Of a stretch of DNA of 64,000 nt, positions 8,656 to 17,105 are shown one piece after another; the stretch's first letter is position 1; each line of letters begins with the position of its first letter. A program made the translations under genes and the position numbers. The stretch is taken from contig CAVQUX010000018.1 in the NCBI GenBank assembly GCA_963716925.1, positions 124,001 to 188,000 on the forward strand, written 5' to 3'. A model generated the notes under the pieces. That model did not search any database. It worked only from the letters and a program-made list of their open reading frames with translations, and was not told where the DNA came from. The DNA is from DAISKN01 sp963716925. Lineage in GTDB: Bacteria; Acidobacteriota; Vicinamibacteria; Marinacidobacterales; SMYC01.

Positions 8656-8661
8656 TAGAAT
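8656..8661 (+). promoter_or_regulatory. -10-like hexamer TAGAAT five bases before a GTG start
   Basis: GC-TAGAAT precedes the lipoprotein GTG by 5 nt. With normal promoter geometry, transcription would begin at or next to the start codon. No -35 consensus is present. Confidence 0.4.
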
Positions 8662-8666
8662 CGCGC

Positions 8667-9086
8667 GTGTTCCCGCGCCTCCTTCCGGCCGCAGCGTTCG
8701 TCCTCCTGCTCCAAGGCTGTGACGGTCCGTCCGAGCCCACTCCCCCTACGCCCGAACCGGACATCACCGGCGCCTGGAGCGGGAGAGGGATGTGGGGCTT
8801 CGGGCTTGCGACTCCGCTCGAGATGACCCTTCAGGATTCGTCGGGCTCCTTCACCGGCCAGGGCGGCGGAGTCGATTGCCGCTACTTCGTTCTCTGCGGA
8901 AGCTTCTACTCCTATACGGTCCGCGGCTCCCACTCGAACCTGGCGATCACCATCGAAGGCACGGCGGACAATGGACGGAGGTGGACCCTCCGGGGAACGA
9001 TACAGTTCGACGGAACGTCGATGTCGGGAACGGGAGAAGGCGACGACTTCGAGGAAGGTCCGTGGCAGATGTCCCGCCGGCAGTGA
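8667..9086 (+). CDS. Small lipoprotein
   Basis: GTG-initiated 139-residue protein with a short signal ending in the lipobox LLLQGC (Cys at 17), then a Pro/Thr/Glu tether (PSEPTPPTPEPD) and a beta-rich domain with alternating polar and hydrophobic residues (LEMTLQDSSGSFTGQG, TIQFDGTSMSGTGEG). This looks like a lipocalin-like barrel anchored to a membrane by a lipid; ligand unknown. The gene has no RBS. A TAGAAT hexamer at 8656-8661 ends only five bases before the GTG, which fits a leaderless transcript. Confidence 0.7.
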   Translation: MFPRLLPAAAFVLLLQGCDGPSEPTPPTPEPDITGAWSGRGMWGFGLATPLEMTLQDSSGSFTGQGGGVDCRYFVLCGSFYSYTVRGSHSNLAITIEGTADNGRRWTLRGTIQFDGTSMSGTGEGDDFEEGPWQMSRRQ

Positions 9087-9098
9087 GCCTCGGGCATC

Positions 9099-10007
9099 TC
9101 AGCCTCGGATCTCTCCGGTGGCGAGCCAGTGGGCGCACTCCGGACCGATCTCCGAGACGGCGCGCTTCTCGTACTCGGCGACGTCTTCGGAGCTCAATAC
9201 GTCCTTCCAGCGTCCGTTCACGCCTTTGTTGATGAAGACCTCGGCCCCCGCGTCCCAGAACGCGCCTCCCAGGGGCACGCTCTTGGTGGCGTTCTTCTTC
9301 ATCCAGTCGAAGGAGCAGTACTCGACGATCGCCTCCCACCGGCTCTCGTCGATGGGAATGTCGAGAAAGGCGGCGATGCGCCTCATCTCGCCCGGCATGT
9401 CCCGCTTCAGGCTCGTGAAGTGGACCAGCATGACGTTCGGAAGCGCGCGAATCTCCCACCAGCTCCGCACGTTCTCCCAGAAGGGCCAGAAGGGATGCCC
9501 GTCCCGGGCCAGCCAGTCCCGCCAGTACTCACGAATATCGGCGGGAGGCCGCTCGATGGGAGGTCCCACCCGCCCTGGAGTGTCGTTGAGCGCGCTGTAC
9601 CAGATCTCGTTCGCGTTCGCGTGATGGTTGTACATGCTCCAGACCACGTCGCGGCCGTCACGGCCGATGTAGAGGTACTTGGCCTTCGGCGAGAAGACGA
9701 GAGCGTCCACCGGAAGATGCGTCTTCAGAAATCGCCGGTGGGTCTGCGCCTCGACGATCGGGAGCTTGACCTCCTTCGGCGGCACCCGGAGGTCGAGCCA
9801 GGGAGACATGTCCGCCACTTCGATGTCCGGGTCCCCTCCGAACATCAGCTGGGCGATGATCTGCTGCATCCAGGTCGTCCCCGACTTCGCGTAGGTGCCG
9901 ATGACGATGTCGTCGTCGCGGAACCGAAGGTCGTTCCAGATGGTGGAATCGAAATGGTGGTTGTGGAGCTCGCGCGTCTTTTTCGGCAAAGTCGAAGCGT
10001 TTTTCAT
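9099..10007 (-). CDS. PAPS-dependent sulfotransferase
   Basis: A 302-residue cytosolic-type sulfotransferase that would move sulfate from PAPS to a hydroxyl or amine of an unknown acceptor. The 5'-phosphosulfate loop TYAKSGTTWM is at 38-47, the catalytic His is in KTHLPVD (about 96), the 3'-phosphate motif GRDGRDVVWSMYNH is at 115-128 and the C-terminal cofactor loop INKGVNGRWKD is near 260. All key residues are present and the length is normal. GAGG precedes the ATG. It stands alone, convergent with the lipoprotein gene, so the acceptor cannot be inferred. Confidence 0.9.
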   Translation of the reverse strand: MKNASTLPKKTRELHNHHFDSTIWNDLRFRDDDIVIGTYAKSGTTWMQQIIAQLMFGGDPDIEVADMSPWLDLRVPPKEVKLPIVEAQTHRRFLKTHLPVDALVFSPKAKYLYIGRDGRDVVWSMYNHHANANEIWYSALNDTPGRVGPPIERPPADIREYWRDWLARDGHPFWPFWENVRSWWEIRALPNVMLVHFTSLKRDMPGEMRRIAAFLDIPIDESRWEAIVEYCSFDWMKKNATKSVPLGGAFWDAGAEVFINKGVNGRWKDVLSSEDVAEYEKRAVSEIGPECAHWLATGEIRG

Positions 10008-10329
10008 TGCCTCCTCGGGTTGTCGCTCTATGACCGGGAGAGGATAGGAGAACCGGCGACCTCGGGCAAGTGAGACGCTCGCGAAGCTAGCGACACCACG
10101 GCCGCATACGCCCCGCCCGCTCGGGCGGATTCCACGCGCGCCGCTTCTCTTTGTATACTCCCGACGAGCCGGCGGCGGCGCACCGCGCGCCTGGTCTTAC
10201 CCGGTGCTATGACTTGTGGACGCCGTGACGCCGTCCTCGCTCTGTAGGGCGGAGCACACTGTCCATCGCGGCAATGGCGCCCAGGAGGGTTTGGTCTGAT
10301 GACGTTGTCTGTCATTGGGAGATACCCCC
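10008..10329. other. Gene-free interval between divergent genes
   Basis: No coding sequence, tRNA or clear regulatory element is visible in these 322 bases. A short perfect hairpin (CCGCCCG-CT-CGGGCGG) lies near 10104-10120 and a TATACT hexamer near 10153. Neither has a good partner (T-run, -35, or nearby start), so I do not call them functional. Confidence 0.5.
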
Positions 10330-11136
10330 ATGAGACCTATGGATCGAGTAGCCCTCGGTGACGTCGAGCTCGAATACGAGATTCGGGGAGCCGGGGAACC
10401 CGTCGTGCTGGTGCATCACGGTGCCGGCGCTGATTGGTTCAACCCGCTGCTGGAGGAGCCGGTCCTCAACGGCCGGTACCGCCTGCTTCGCTATCATCGG
10501 GCGGGGTACGCGGGCAGCAGTCGACTCGCGGCTCCGCTCACCTTCGCCCGCGAAGCGGCCAACTTTCGCGCGCTGATTCGTCATCTCGGCATCGAGCGAG
10601 CCCACGTCGTCGGCCACTCGGCGAGCGGCTGCATCGCCCTTCAGATGGCGTTGGAGGTCTCGGACAGCATCCACTCCCTCGCGCTCCTCGAGCCTGCGCT
10701 CATGGCGGTGCCAAGCCCTCCTGAGGTTCCTCAGGCGATCGGGCTGTACGGGGCAGGTGATACGAGCAAGGCCGTCGATACGTTTCTTCGAGGGACCTGC
10801 GGTCCGCATTACCGCGCGGTCCTGGAGAAGGCGATTCCCGGCGCCGTCGATCAAGCGCTGGCCGACGCGGATACGTTCTTCGGCCATGAGCTTCCCGCCT
10901 TGCGACGGTGGTCCTTCGGACCGGACGAGGCGCGCCTAGTGAAGCAGCCGGTTCTCGCCGTATTGGGGGAGCAGAGCGACACACGCTTCCATCAGAGGCA
11001 GAAACTGCTCCTCGAGTGGCTGCCGAACGTCGAGCCGTTCGTTCTCCCTGGCGCGGGGCACTTGCTCCACCTGCAGAATCCGAGCGGCCTGGCGGACGGC
11101 CTGGCCGCCTTCTTCACCCGACACTCTATCGGTTAA
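10330..11136 (+). CDS. Alpha/beta-hydrolase fold enzyme
   Basis: A 268-residue alpha/beta hydrolase. The oxyanion segment HHGAG is at about 29-33, the nucleophile elbow GHSASG has its Ser at about 97, and the late GAGHLLH supplies the catalytic His. The acid is probably in the LGEQSD segment. The family covers esterases, lactonases and C-C hydrolases; the substrate is unknown. I chose ATG 10330, with GGGA about nine bases upstream, over a TTG at 10315. The gene stands alone. Confidence 0.85.
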   Translation: MRPMDRVALGDVELEYEIRGAGEPVVLVHHGAGADWFNPLLEEPVLNGRYRLLRYHRAGYAGSSRLAAPLTFAREAANFRALIRHLGIERAHVVGHSASGCIALQMALEVSDSIHSLALLEPALMAVPSPPEVPQAIGLYGAGDTSKAVDTFLRGTCGPHYRAVLEKAIPGAVDQALADADTFFGHELPALRRWSFGPDEARLVKQPVLAVLGEQSDTRFHQRQKLLLEWLPNVEPFVLPGAGHLLHLQNPSGLADGLAAFFTRHSIG

Positions 11137-11249
11137 CGTCCGATGCCGACGAACCGAGTACCTCGCCCACGAGATCTACGCAACTACATCCAAGCGGCGG
11201 CCAGGGGCACAGGCGGCCGCACACATCACGCGGCCACAGGGGAACGACA

Positions 11250-11351
11250 TCACGAAACCGCCGGATCACCCCTTGGACCACCCGTTCCATATCCATGGGG
11301 CAGGCCGATTTGTTGATCGACCTCGGGAGTGGTGATTACCTTGAAGGTCAC
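11250..11351 (-). pseudogene. Truncated RelE/ParE-type toxin start
   Basis: GTG at 11349-11351 overlaps the antitoxin stop as GTGA. The first 15 codons read TFKVITTPEVDQQI, a typical opening of RelE/ParE toxins (beta strand, then the first helix). Homology is then lost and a TGA follows at codon 34. The toxin would be inactive. The call depends on context and about 15 residues. Confidence 0.45.
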
Positions 11352-11587
11352 TTCGAACGCGTGCGGAGCTTGTCAACAATGGCTTTTGCGGGCTTCACGC
11401 GTCCTGATGCGGCGGACTCCCACGCTCGGCGGATGGCTTCGTTCAGCGCTAGGAGTTCTTCACCCGTCAGGTCGTCACCTTCGTCATCGACGACGAGCTC
11501 TAGAATAGTCCCCTCAGGTAAGCTGGTAGGCTCGTCGAGCAGGAGCCGTCCGTCCTTCACCTTGGCGCGAATGCCCGACTGCTCCAA
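11348..11587 (-). CDS. Antitoxin-like protein upstream of a broken toxin
   Basis: A 79-residue acidic protein. The N-terminal beta-strand module IRAKVKDGRLLLDEPTSLPEG resembles the swapped-hairpin or RHH-like start of small antitoxins. The C-terminus (LNEAIRRAWESAASGRVKPAKAIVDKLR) is the usual helix-turn-helix tail seen in RelE-partner antitoxins. The only plausible start is TTG 11585-11587. The gene is coupled by a 4-base overlap to a truncated RelE-like frame. It lies next to ssrA, and sites beside small RNA genes are common insertion targets, though no integrase is visible. Confidence 0.6.
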   Translation of the reverse strand: MEQSGIRAKVKDGRLLLDEPTSLPEGTILELVVDDEGDDLTGEELLALNEAIRRAWESAASGRVKPAKAIVDKLRTRSK

Positions 11588-11649
11588 GTCTACGCATTGA
11601 AGACCGAGCGCGCAGTTCGCTGCGTCTCGATGTGCGGCGCGGCGAAAAT

Positions 11650-12003
11650 TGGTGGAGGCGGCGGGAATCGAACCCGCGTCCGAAAACCTTTACCCGGAGC
11701 CTCTACATGCTTATCCGGTTCCAGTTTTTCTCGCCCCCGTCGGTCAGGAGCCGGCAAGGAGCCGACGGGAGCCATCCCCTTTATCTCGCTCCTCACCCGG
11801 GGAGAGATGAGAAGCCAGCCCGCCTGTAATGACGCCCTTTCCGACCCCAGCGGGCGAGAACCGGAAAGGACGTAGCCGGTTTTTAGGCGGCTAGAGCCAA
11901 TTCGTTATTGGCGATTGTGTTTTTGCCCCACGGTTTTACGAGGCGTGAGCGCTCGGCATGCCACTCCGGATTCAGTTGCCTTCGTCGAACCCTGTTCGCC
12001 CCC
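11650..12003 (-). ncRNA. ssrA: tmRNA
   Basis: The RNA rescues stalled ribosomes and tags the nascent peptide for proteolysis. The 3' end on the minus strand has a T-arm (CGGGTTCGATTCCCG) and ends CGCCTCCACCA with encoded CCA. The 5' end begins GGGGGCG, which pairs with CGCCUCC to form the seven-pair acceptor stem, followed by the conserved TGGCATGCCGAGC region. The tag reading frame at 11883-11927 encodes GKNTIANNELALAA and a TAA, ending in the canonical LAA. The length is 354 nt, normal for a one-piece tmRNA. Confidence 0.95.
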
Positions 12004-12028
12004 TTTTGCGAACTCGTTCTAGCCACGT

Positions 12029-12057
12029 ATTTTACGCCGGATTGCCGAGGCTCGCAA
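12029..12057 (-). promoter_or_regulatory. Predicted ssrA promoter
   Basis: Minus-strand TTGCGA (12052-12057), a 17-base spacer and TAAAAT (12029-12034). It sits 25 nt upstream of the mature 5' end, which allows a short leader to be removed by RNase P, as is usual for tmRNA. Confidence 0.6.
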
Positions 12058-12107
12058 TCCGCAAGCCTGAAAAATAGCGTTGCATCCGCCCAAGGTCTTT
12101 GTTTATG

Positions 12108-12137
12108 TTGACTTAAGTGGGAGATGTGGCCGATAAT
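12108..12137 (+). promoter_or_regulatory. Predicted sigma70-type promoter of the GAF gene
   Basis: TTGACT (12108-12113), an 18-base spacer and GATAAT (12132-12137), directed away from ssrA. Transcription would start near 12144, about 75 nt before the ATG. Confidence 0.5.
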
Positions 12138-12218
12138 GACGGCCCAAAAGCGTAAGTGCACCCGAAGGCTTCACCGCGCGGGGTACGCGTGCCGGAGACT
12201 TCGGGGAGCGCTCTGCCA

Positions 12219-13478
12219 ATGAATCAAGATCAACTGCGCGCCAAATCGCTAGCACTCTTCCATGCGCTGGTGTCCAACTGGTCGAACGATCTGCGCAAGG
12301 AAGTCACCGGGCTCCAGGACGAGCTGCTCTCGAAGCTCGATCGCCTCCAGGAGCGGATGTCGAGCTACGAAGAGAGGATCGACGAAGAGCGGATCCTCAC
12401 GTTCGCGAATGAAGCGATGAACCTCGTCAAGGGGGCCGCGGGCTCGGGCGACACGCTGAAGAAAGTCCGCGCTTCCCTCGCGAGGCTCGATCACGGGAGC
12501 TCGCTCACCGAGGTCCTGACGATTCTGCTCGAGGAGCTCTCGCATTTCGCGCCCCGGGTCGCGCTCTTCATCCTCAAGGGCGGCTCGTGCATCGGCTGGA
12601 ACGGAAGAGGCTTCGACTCCGGTCCAGGGTTCAGCAACGAGGCGATCAAGAAGATCTCGGTGCCCACCAACGCCGACACCCTGTTCAGCGCCGTCACCAA
12701 TTCCCGCCAGTCGTTCGTCGGTGAGAGCAACCGACACCGCGACAACGTGCAGCTCCTCTCGCGGATCGGAAACGTGCTCCCCTCGATGGTCTTCGCCTCT
12801 CCTCTCATTCTCAGGGACAAGGTCACTGCGGTGATCTATGCCGACAGCGGAGACGGTCCTGACCGGCTCAAGGATGCGGAAGCGCTCGATATCCTCACCG
12901 TCTATGCCGCGAAGCTTCTCGACGCGTTGAGCGCGCAGAAGGCGGGTCCGAGAACCGGCGAGCATCTTACGCCGCCGCCCGCCCCGCCCGCCCCGCCGCC
13001 GCCCGTGCGTCCGCGAGAGGCCGTCGTTCCCCAGGCGGCCGCCGTCGCCCACGCGGACGACGACGAAGAGGGCTCGGGGACGGTGATGTTCTCGACCGCC
13101 GAGATGAACCTCTCGACCTACGGCCAGGCGCCGAAGCCGGCCCCGGGAAAAGACCGTCCTCGCGCGGTGCCATCGCCGGCCGGGAATCTCGACGCTCTCG
13201 ATCCCGAGACGCGGAAGAAGCACGAGGAGGCGCAGCGGTTCGCCCGCCTGCTCGTCTCCGAGATCAAGCTCTACAACGAAGCCAAGGTGAAGCAGGGCCA
13301 GAAGAGCAAGGACCTCTACGACCTCCTTCGGGACGATATCGAGAGGAGCCGCCAGCTCTATCGGGAACGGGTGCAGGAGAGCATTCGAGTCAGCACGAAC
13401 TACTTCAACGACGAGCTCGTCCGGATCCTCGCCGAGGGCGACGAAGGGGCCATGGGGCAGCCTCTTCCGGCGACCTGA
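12219..13478 (+). CDS. GAF-domain protein with coiled-coil N-terminus
   Basis: A 419-residue cytoplasmic protein. Residues about 20-65 form a charged coiled coil (LRKEVTGLQDELLSKLDRLQERM). Residues about 75-235 look like a GAF sensor domain (LTEVLTILLEELSHFAPRVALFIL ... FASPLILRDKVTAVIYADS). A Pro-rich linker (residues about 248-265) follows, then a C-terminal helical tail (KKHEEAQRFARLLVSEIKLYNEAKVKQGQ). No kinase, cyclase or effector domain is attached, so it probably works through protein contacts. I chose ATG 12219 (MNQDQLRAK), with GGGGAG upstream; an upstream in-frame extension lacks conservation features. Confidence 0.75.
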   Translation: MNQDQLRAKSLALFHALVSNWSNDLRKEVTGLQDELLSKLDRLQERMSSYEERIDEERILTFANEAMNLVKGAAGSGDTLKKVRASLARLDHGSSLTEVLTILLEELSHFAPRVALFILKGGSCIGWNGRGFDSGPGFSNEAIKKISVPTNADTLFSAVTNSRQSFVGESNRHRDNVQLLSRIGNVLPSMVFASPLILRDKVTAVIYADSGDGPDRLKDAEALDILTVYAAKLLDALSAQKAGPRTGEHLTPPPAPPAPPPPVRPREAVVPQAAAVAHADDDEEGSGTVMFSTAEMNLSTYGQAPKPAPGKDRPRAVPSPAGNLDALDPETRKKHEEAQRFARLLVSEIKLYNEAKVKQGQKSKDLYDLLRDDIERSRQLYRERVQESIRVSTNYFNDELVRILAEGDEGAMGQPLPAT

Positions 13479-13515
13479 GCCCTTGAATTCGCGCCGATCC
13501 CGCCGACTCGTCTGC

Positions 13516-13534
13516 TACAATTGATGTAATCAAT
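13516..13534 (+). promoter_or_regulatory. -10 TACAAT overlapped by a 15-bp palindrome
   Basis: TACAAT (13516-13521) is overlapped by ATTGAT-GTA-ATCAAT (13520-13534) about 33 bp before the lytic transglycosylase start. The arrangement resembles an operator over the transcription start region. No -35 consensus is present and no regulator is identified. Confidence 0.35.
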
Positions 13535-13566
13535 CTCCAGAGCAGAAGGGTATCAGGAGCGCGCTG

Positions 13567-15872
13567 ATGTACCGGGGCTCGAGCAGAATTTTACTCACGG
13601 CAATCCTCGGGGCGTTCGCCTCCATGCTCGTCGGGCTCCTGGTCCTCTCGCCCGAAGCGCGCGCCGTCCTCGCCGAGGGGCCTGAAGGTGAAGCCGGCGG
13701 AGCCGAGCCCACCCAACCTCTTCTCCTTCCCTGGGAGCCGATGCTCCACGCACCCGACGACCTGGGCGAGATGCGGTCGGCCCTGACGGGCGTCACCCGG
13801 GCGAACCTCAGGGAGCGGCTCGCTACCCTGCGGTCGATCTACGAGGACGACCGCCGCCCGGAAGCGCAAAGGGGTCTCGCAGCCTTCTCCGCCGGGGTGC
13901 TCCTGTCGGAGAATCATCGAGGACCCGAAGCCGTCGAGCTCTTCCGTTCGCCCGCCATCGAGGCGACGGAGCTCGAAGGCTACGCGCTCTTTCTCGCGGC
14001 GCGCGAGCTCGAGACGAACCGTCCCGACGAAGCCCGCGAGCTCCTTCAGAAGATCGATTCCAACTACGGCGATATCGCCGTTCTCGATGAGGCGCGGCTC
14101 CTCCTCGGCACGCTCCTGAAGCGCGCGGGAGACGGCGAGGGAGCCGCGAAGCTCCTTCGATCGGTCGCGAAGAGCCGGGACGCCAAGCTCCGGGGAGAGG
14201 CCCTTTCGGAGCTCGGCTCGCTCCTCATCGAGTCCCGGCAGTATTCGGAAGCGGCTCTCGCTCTCGAAACCCTGTACTACGAGCTCCCGAGGCATACCAG
14301 AGCTCCGGCAGCCGGCCGGCAATTGACCCTCGTTCGGGCGAAGCTCCCTCCGGTCGAGCCCTTGCGGGTCGCGACGCTCGGGCTCCACCGCGCCGAGACC
14401 CTCATGGCGGAGGAGCGATACGCCGACGCCTACGAGACCCTTTCCTCTCTTCTGACCCGCAGCTCCAAGGTGGCCGCGGTGGTAGACGAGGAGCTGGTGC
14501 GCCTCAGGATGGGAGTCTGCCAGTTCCACCGGCGGCAGCTCGCGGCCGCGTCTACGACCTTCAAGAAGATCCGCCGCGACGATTCTCGCTCCCGAGGCAC
14601 TCTACTATCTCGCCGAGACCGCGCGGAGACTTCGCCAGGACGATGGCTTCCGCGCACGAGCCTTCGAGCTTCTCGAGCGCTTATCCCAGGAGCCCCTGGT
14701 CGGAAGAGATCCTCTTCAGCCTCGCGCGCTGGCACGACGACGAGAAGGAGCCGGGGCAGGCCCTCGTCTATTACCGCCGCATGCTCGCGGAGTTCCCAAC
14801 GGGAAAGCACGTCCTCGACGCCAAGTGGCGCGTGCTGTGGGACGATTTCCGCTCGGGGCGCTACGCCGACGCCGGCTTCGGCTGGGAAGAGGCGGTCCGC
14901 GAGCGGCCGGGAAGCGAGGAGTCCGCGAAGTTCCTCTACTGGGCCGGGCGCTCGTACCAGGAGGCCGGCAGGTTCGACCGCGCCGAGCCGCTCTACCGTC
15001 AGGTGCTGCTCGGCTACCAGAACACGTACTACGGTCGCCGGGCGCTCGAGCACCTGTCGGAGATCCAGGACCAGCGCTCCTCGCTCGCCGCCATCGAGGC
15101 CGCGCGGAGCGGCATCGATCTGAGCCAGGCGTTGAGCGTCGATCGCGTCGACGTCCAGACCCGCATCGCCCAGCTCTACGCCGCCGGCCTGGAGAAAGAG
15201 GCGGTCCGGGAAGCGGAGAGCGCGGTCCAGGGGAAGAGAGACGACGCCGCGTTCCTGGCGATGGCGGCCTGGATCCACTCGGACCGGCGCCGGAATCTCG
15301 ACGCGTTCCGCACGATCCGCGAGGCGTTTCCCTTCCACGTTTCGGCGACGGGGGATCTCCTGCCGCGGCCGATCTGGGAGCTCTTCTATCCCCTCGGCTA
15401 CTGGGATCAAATCGCGCGCTACTCGGCGGAGCGCGGACTCGACCCGTATCTGGTGGCGGCCCTGATCCGGCAGGAATCCACCTTCAATCCCCGGGTGCGA
15501 TCCCACGCGGGGGCGCGGGGACTCATGCAGATCCTTCCCTCGACCGGACGATTCCTCGCGCGCCAGGAGCGCGTCAAGTACGACGCCTCGGACCTCTACG
15601 ATCCCGAGATGAACATTCGCTACGGGACGCGCTACCTCAAGGACGTCCTCGGGAGCTTCGGAGGCCGTGTCGACTACGCTCTCGCCAGCTACAACGCCGG
15701 TCCGCACCGGGTGAAGCGCTGGACGGGCATGGACCTCACCATCCCCTCCGAGGTCTTCATCGAAGAGATCCCCTTCGACGAGACCCGGGACTACGTGAAA
15801 CTGGTTCTTCGGAACGAGATGCTGTATCGTCGCCTCTACGGAGGTGCGGAGGCGACGGCGCCCGCGGAATAG
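13567..15872 (+). CDS. slt: Soluble lytic murein transglycosylase, two apparent frameshifts
   Basis: The enzyme cleaves peptidoglycan between MurNAc and GlcNAc in the periplasm. The N-terminus has a membrane or signal segment (residues about 8-30), then TPR-like helices to about residue 330. The C-terminal SLT domain has the catalytic Glu in LIRQESTFNPRVRSHAGARG, followed by LMQILPSTG, and the late ALASYNAGP motif. The full protein, about 768 residues, is readable only through two frame changes: near 14580 (frame 1 to 2, resuming at PEALYYLAETARRL) and near 14675 (frame 2 to 3, resuming at YPRSPWSEEIL). Each piece has strong family character, so either the gene is freshly broken or the sequence has two errors. 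Confidence 0.8.
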
Positions 15873-15907
15873 CTTCGGTCCACGCCCGCCGCGACAAGCA
15901 GCCAAAC

Positions 15908-17105
15908 ATGACCAACTCTCGATCCGGAGTCCGTCCGCTCACGTCACGGAAAGCGCTCCAGTTCACCGAGTCCGTCATCCGGGAGATGACGAGGCTCGCC
16001 CAGAAGCACGACGCGATCAACCTCGCCCAGGGCTTTCCCGATTTCGCCGCCCACTCCCAGGTCAAAGAGGCGGCGATCGCCGCGGTGCGCAAGGACATCA
16101 ACCAGTACGCCATCACCTGGGGCGCGAAAAAGCTCCGGGACGCGATCTGCGCGCGGTACCGCTTCGCCTACGGAATGGAGATCGATCCCGAGCGCGAGGT
16201 GACCGTCACCTGCGGCTCCACCGAGGCGATGATCGCCACCCTGCTCGCCCTCGTCGACCCCGGCGACGAGGTGATCGTGTTCGAGCCGTTCTACGAGAAC
16301 TACGGGCCGGATGCCATCCTGTCGGGAGCGGTCCCCCGCTACGTGACTCTCCGGGAGCCCGACTGGAGCTTCGATCCCGACGAGCTCGATGCCGCCTTCA
16401 ACCCGAAGACCCGGGCCGTCATTATTAATACGCCCAACAACCCCACGGGTAAGGTCTTTTCCCGAGACGAGCTCATGCACATCGCCCGGCTCTGCCAGAA
16501 GTGGGGGGTCATCGCCGTCACCGACGAGATCTACGAGTACATCCTCTACGACGACTCGGAGCACGTTCCTCTCGCGAGCCTCGACGGAATGGCGGAGCGC
16601 ACCGTCACCATCAACAGCATCTCCAAGACCTACTCGGTGACCGGATGGCGGGTGGGATGGGCGTTGGGACCGGCGGAGCTGACGGGCGCCATCCGCAAGG
16701 TGCACGATTTCCTGACCGTGGGCGCGGCGGCGCCGCTCCAGGAAGCGGCGGCGGAAGCGCTGGGGCTTCCGGACTCGTACTACGAGACTCTCGCCCGGGA
16801 CTATCAAAACCGCAGGGACACGCTCCTGCCCAGCCTGCGCGCGGCGGGATTCCGGTGCTTCGTGCCTCGCGGGGCCTACTACATCATGACCGATATCTCG
16901 GCCTTCGGCTTTCCCGACGACGTGGCCTTCGCCCGACATCTCATCGAGTCCATCGGCGTCGCCGCAGTCCCCGGCTCGAGCTTCTATCAGCGTTCGGAGG
17001 GAGGGCAGAAGAAGCTCCGGTTCGCGTTCTGCAAGAAGATCGAGACTCTCGACGCGGCGGCGAAGAGGCTCATGCGGCTCTCGCAGTCCGGAGCCCCGCC
17101 GGTGA
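15908..17105 (+). CDS. PLP-dependent aminotransferase, class I/II
   Basis: A fold-type I aminotransferase of about 395 residues acting on an amino acid/keto acid pair. The N-terminal INLAQGFPDF, the NTPNNPTGK motif (about 174-182), the ITDEIYE-like AVTDEIYE (about 203-210), the Schiff-base lysine in SISKTYSVTGWRVGW (about 237-251) and the C-terminal LRFAFCKK (Arg for carboxylate binding) are all visible. The PNP and Lys neighbourhoods resemble kynurenine or methionine aminotransferases; specificity is uncertain. The reading frame runs on without a stop into the next gene. A one-base shift near 17085-17100 would give a TGA at 17103-17105 overlapping the GTG of that gene, which is the end used here. 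Confidence 0.85.

Noticed and set aside
11120..11160. GTTAAC after the hydrolase as an integron attC core
   Set aside because: No matching second core or stem structure and no integrase.
12970..13020. CCGCC/CGCCC repeats
   Set aside because: Encode a Pro-rich linker of the GAF protein; not a CRISPR array or functional tandem repeat.
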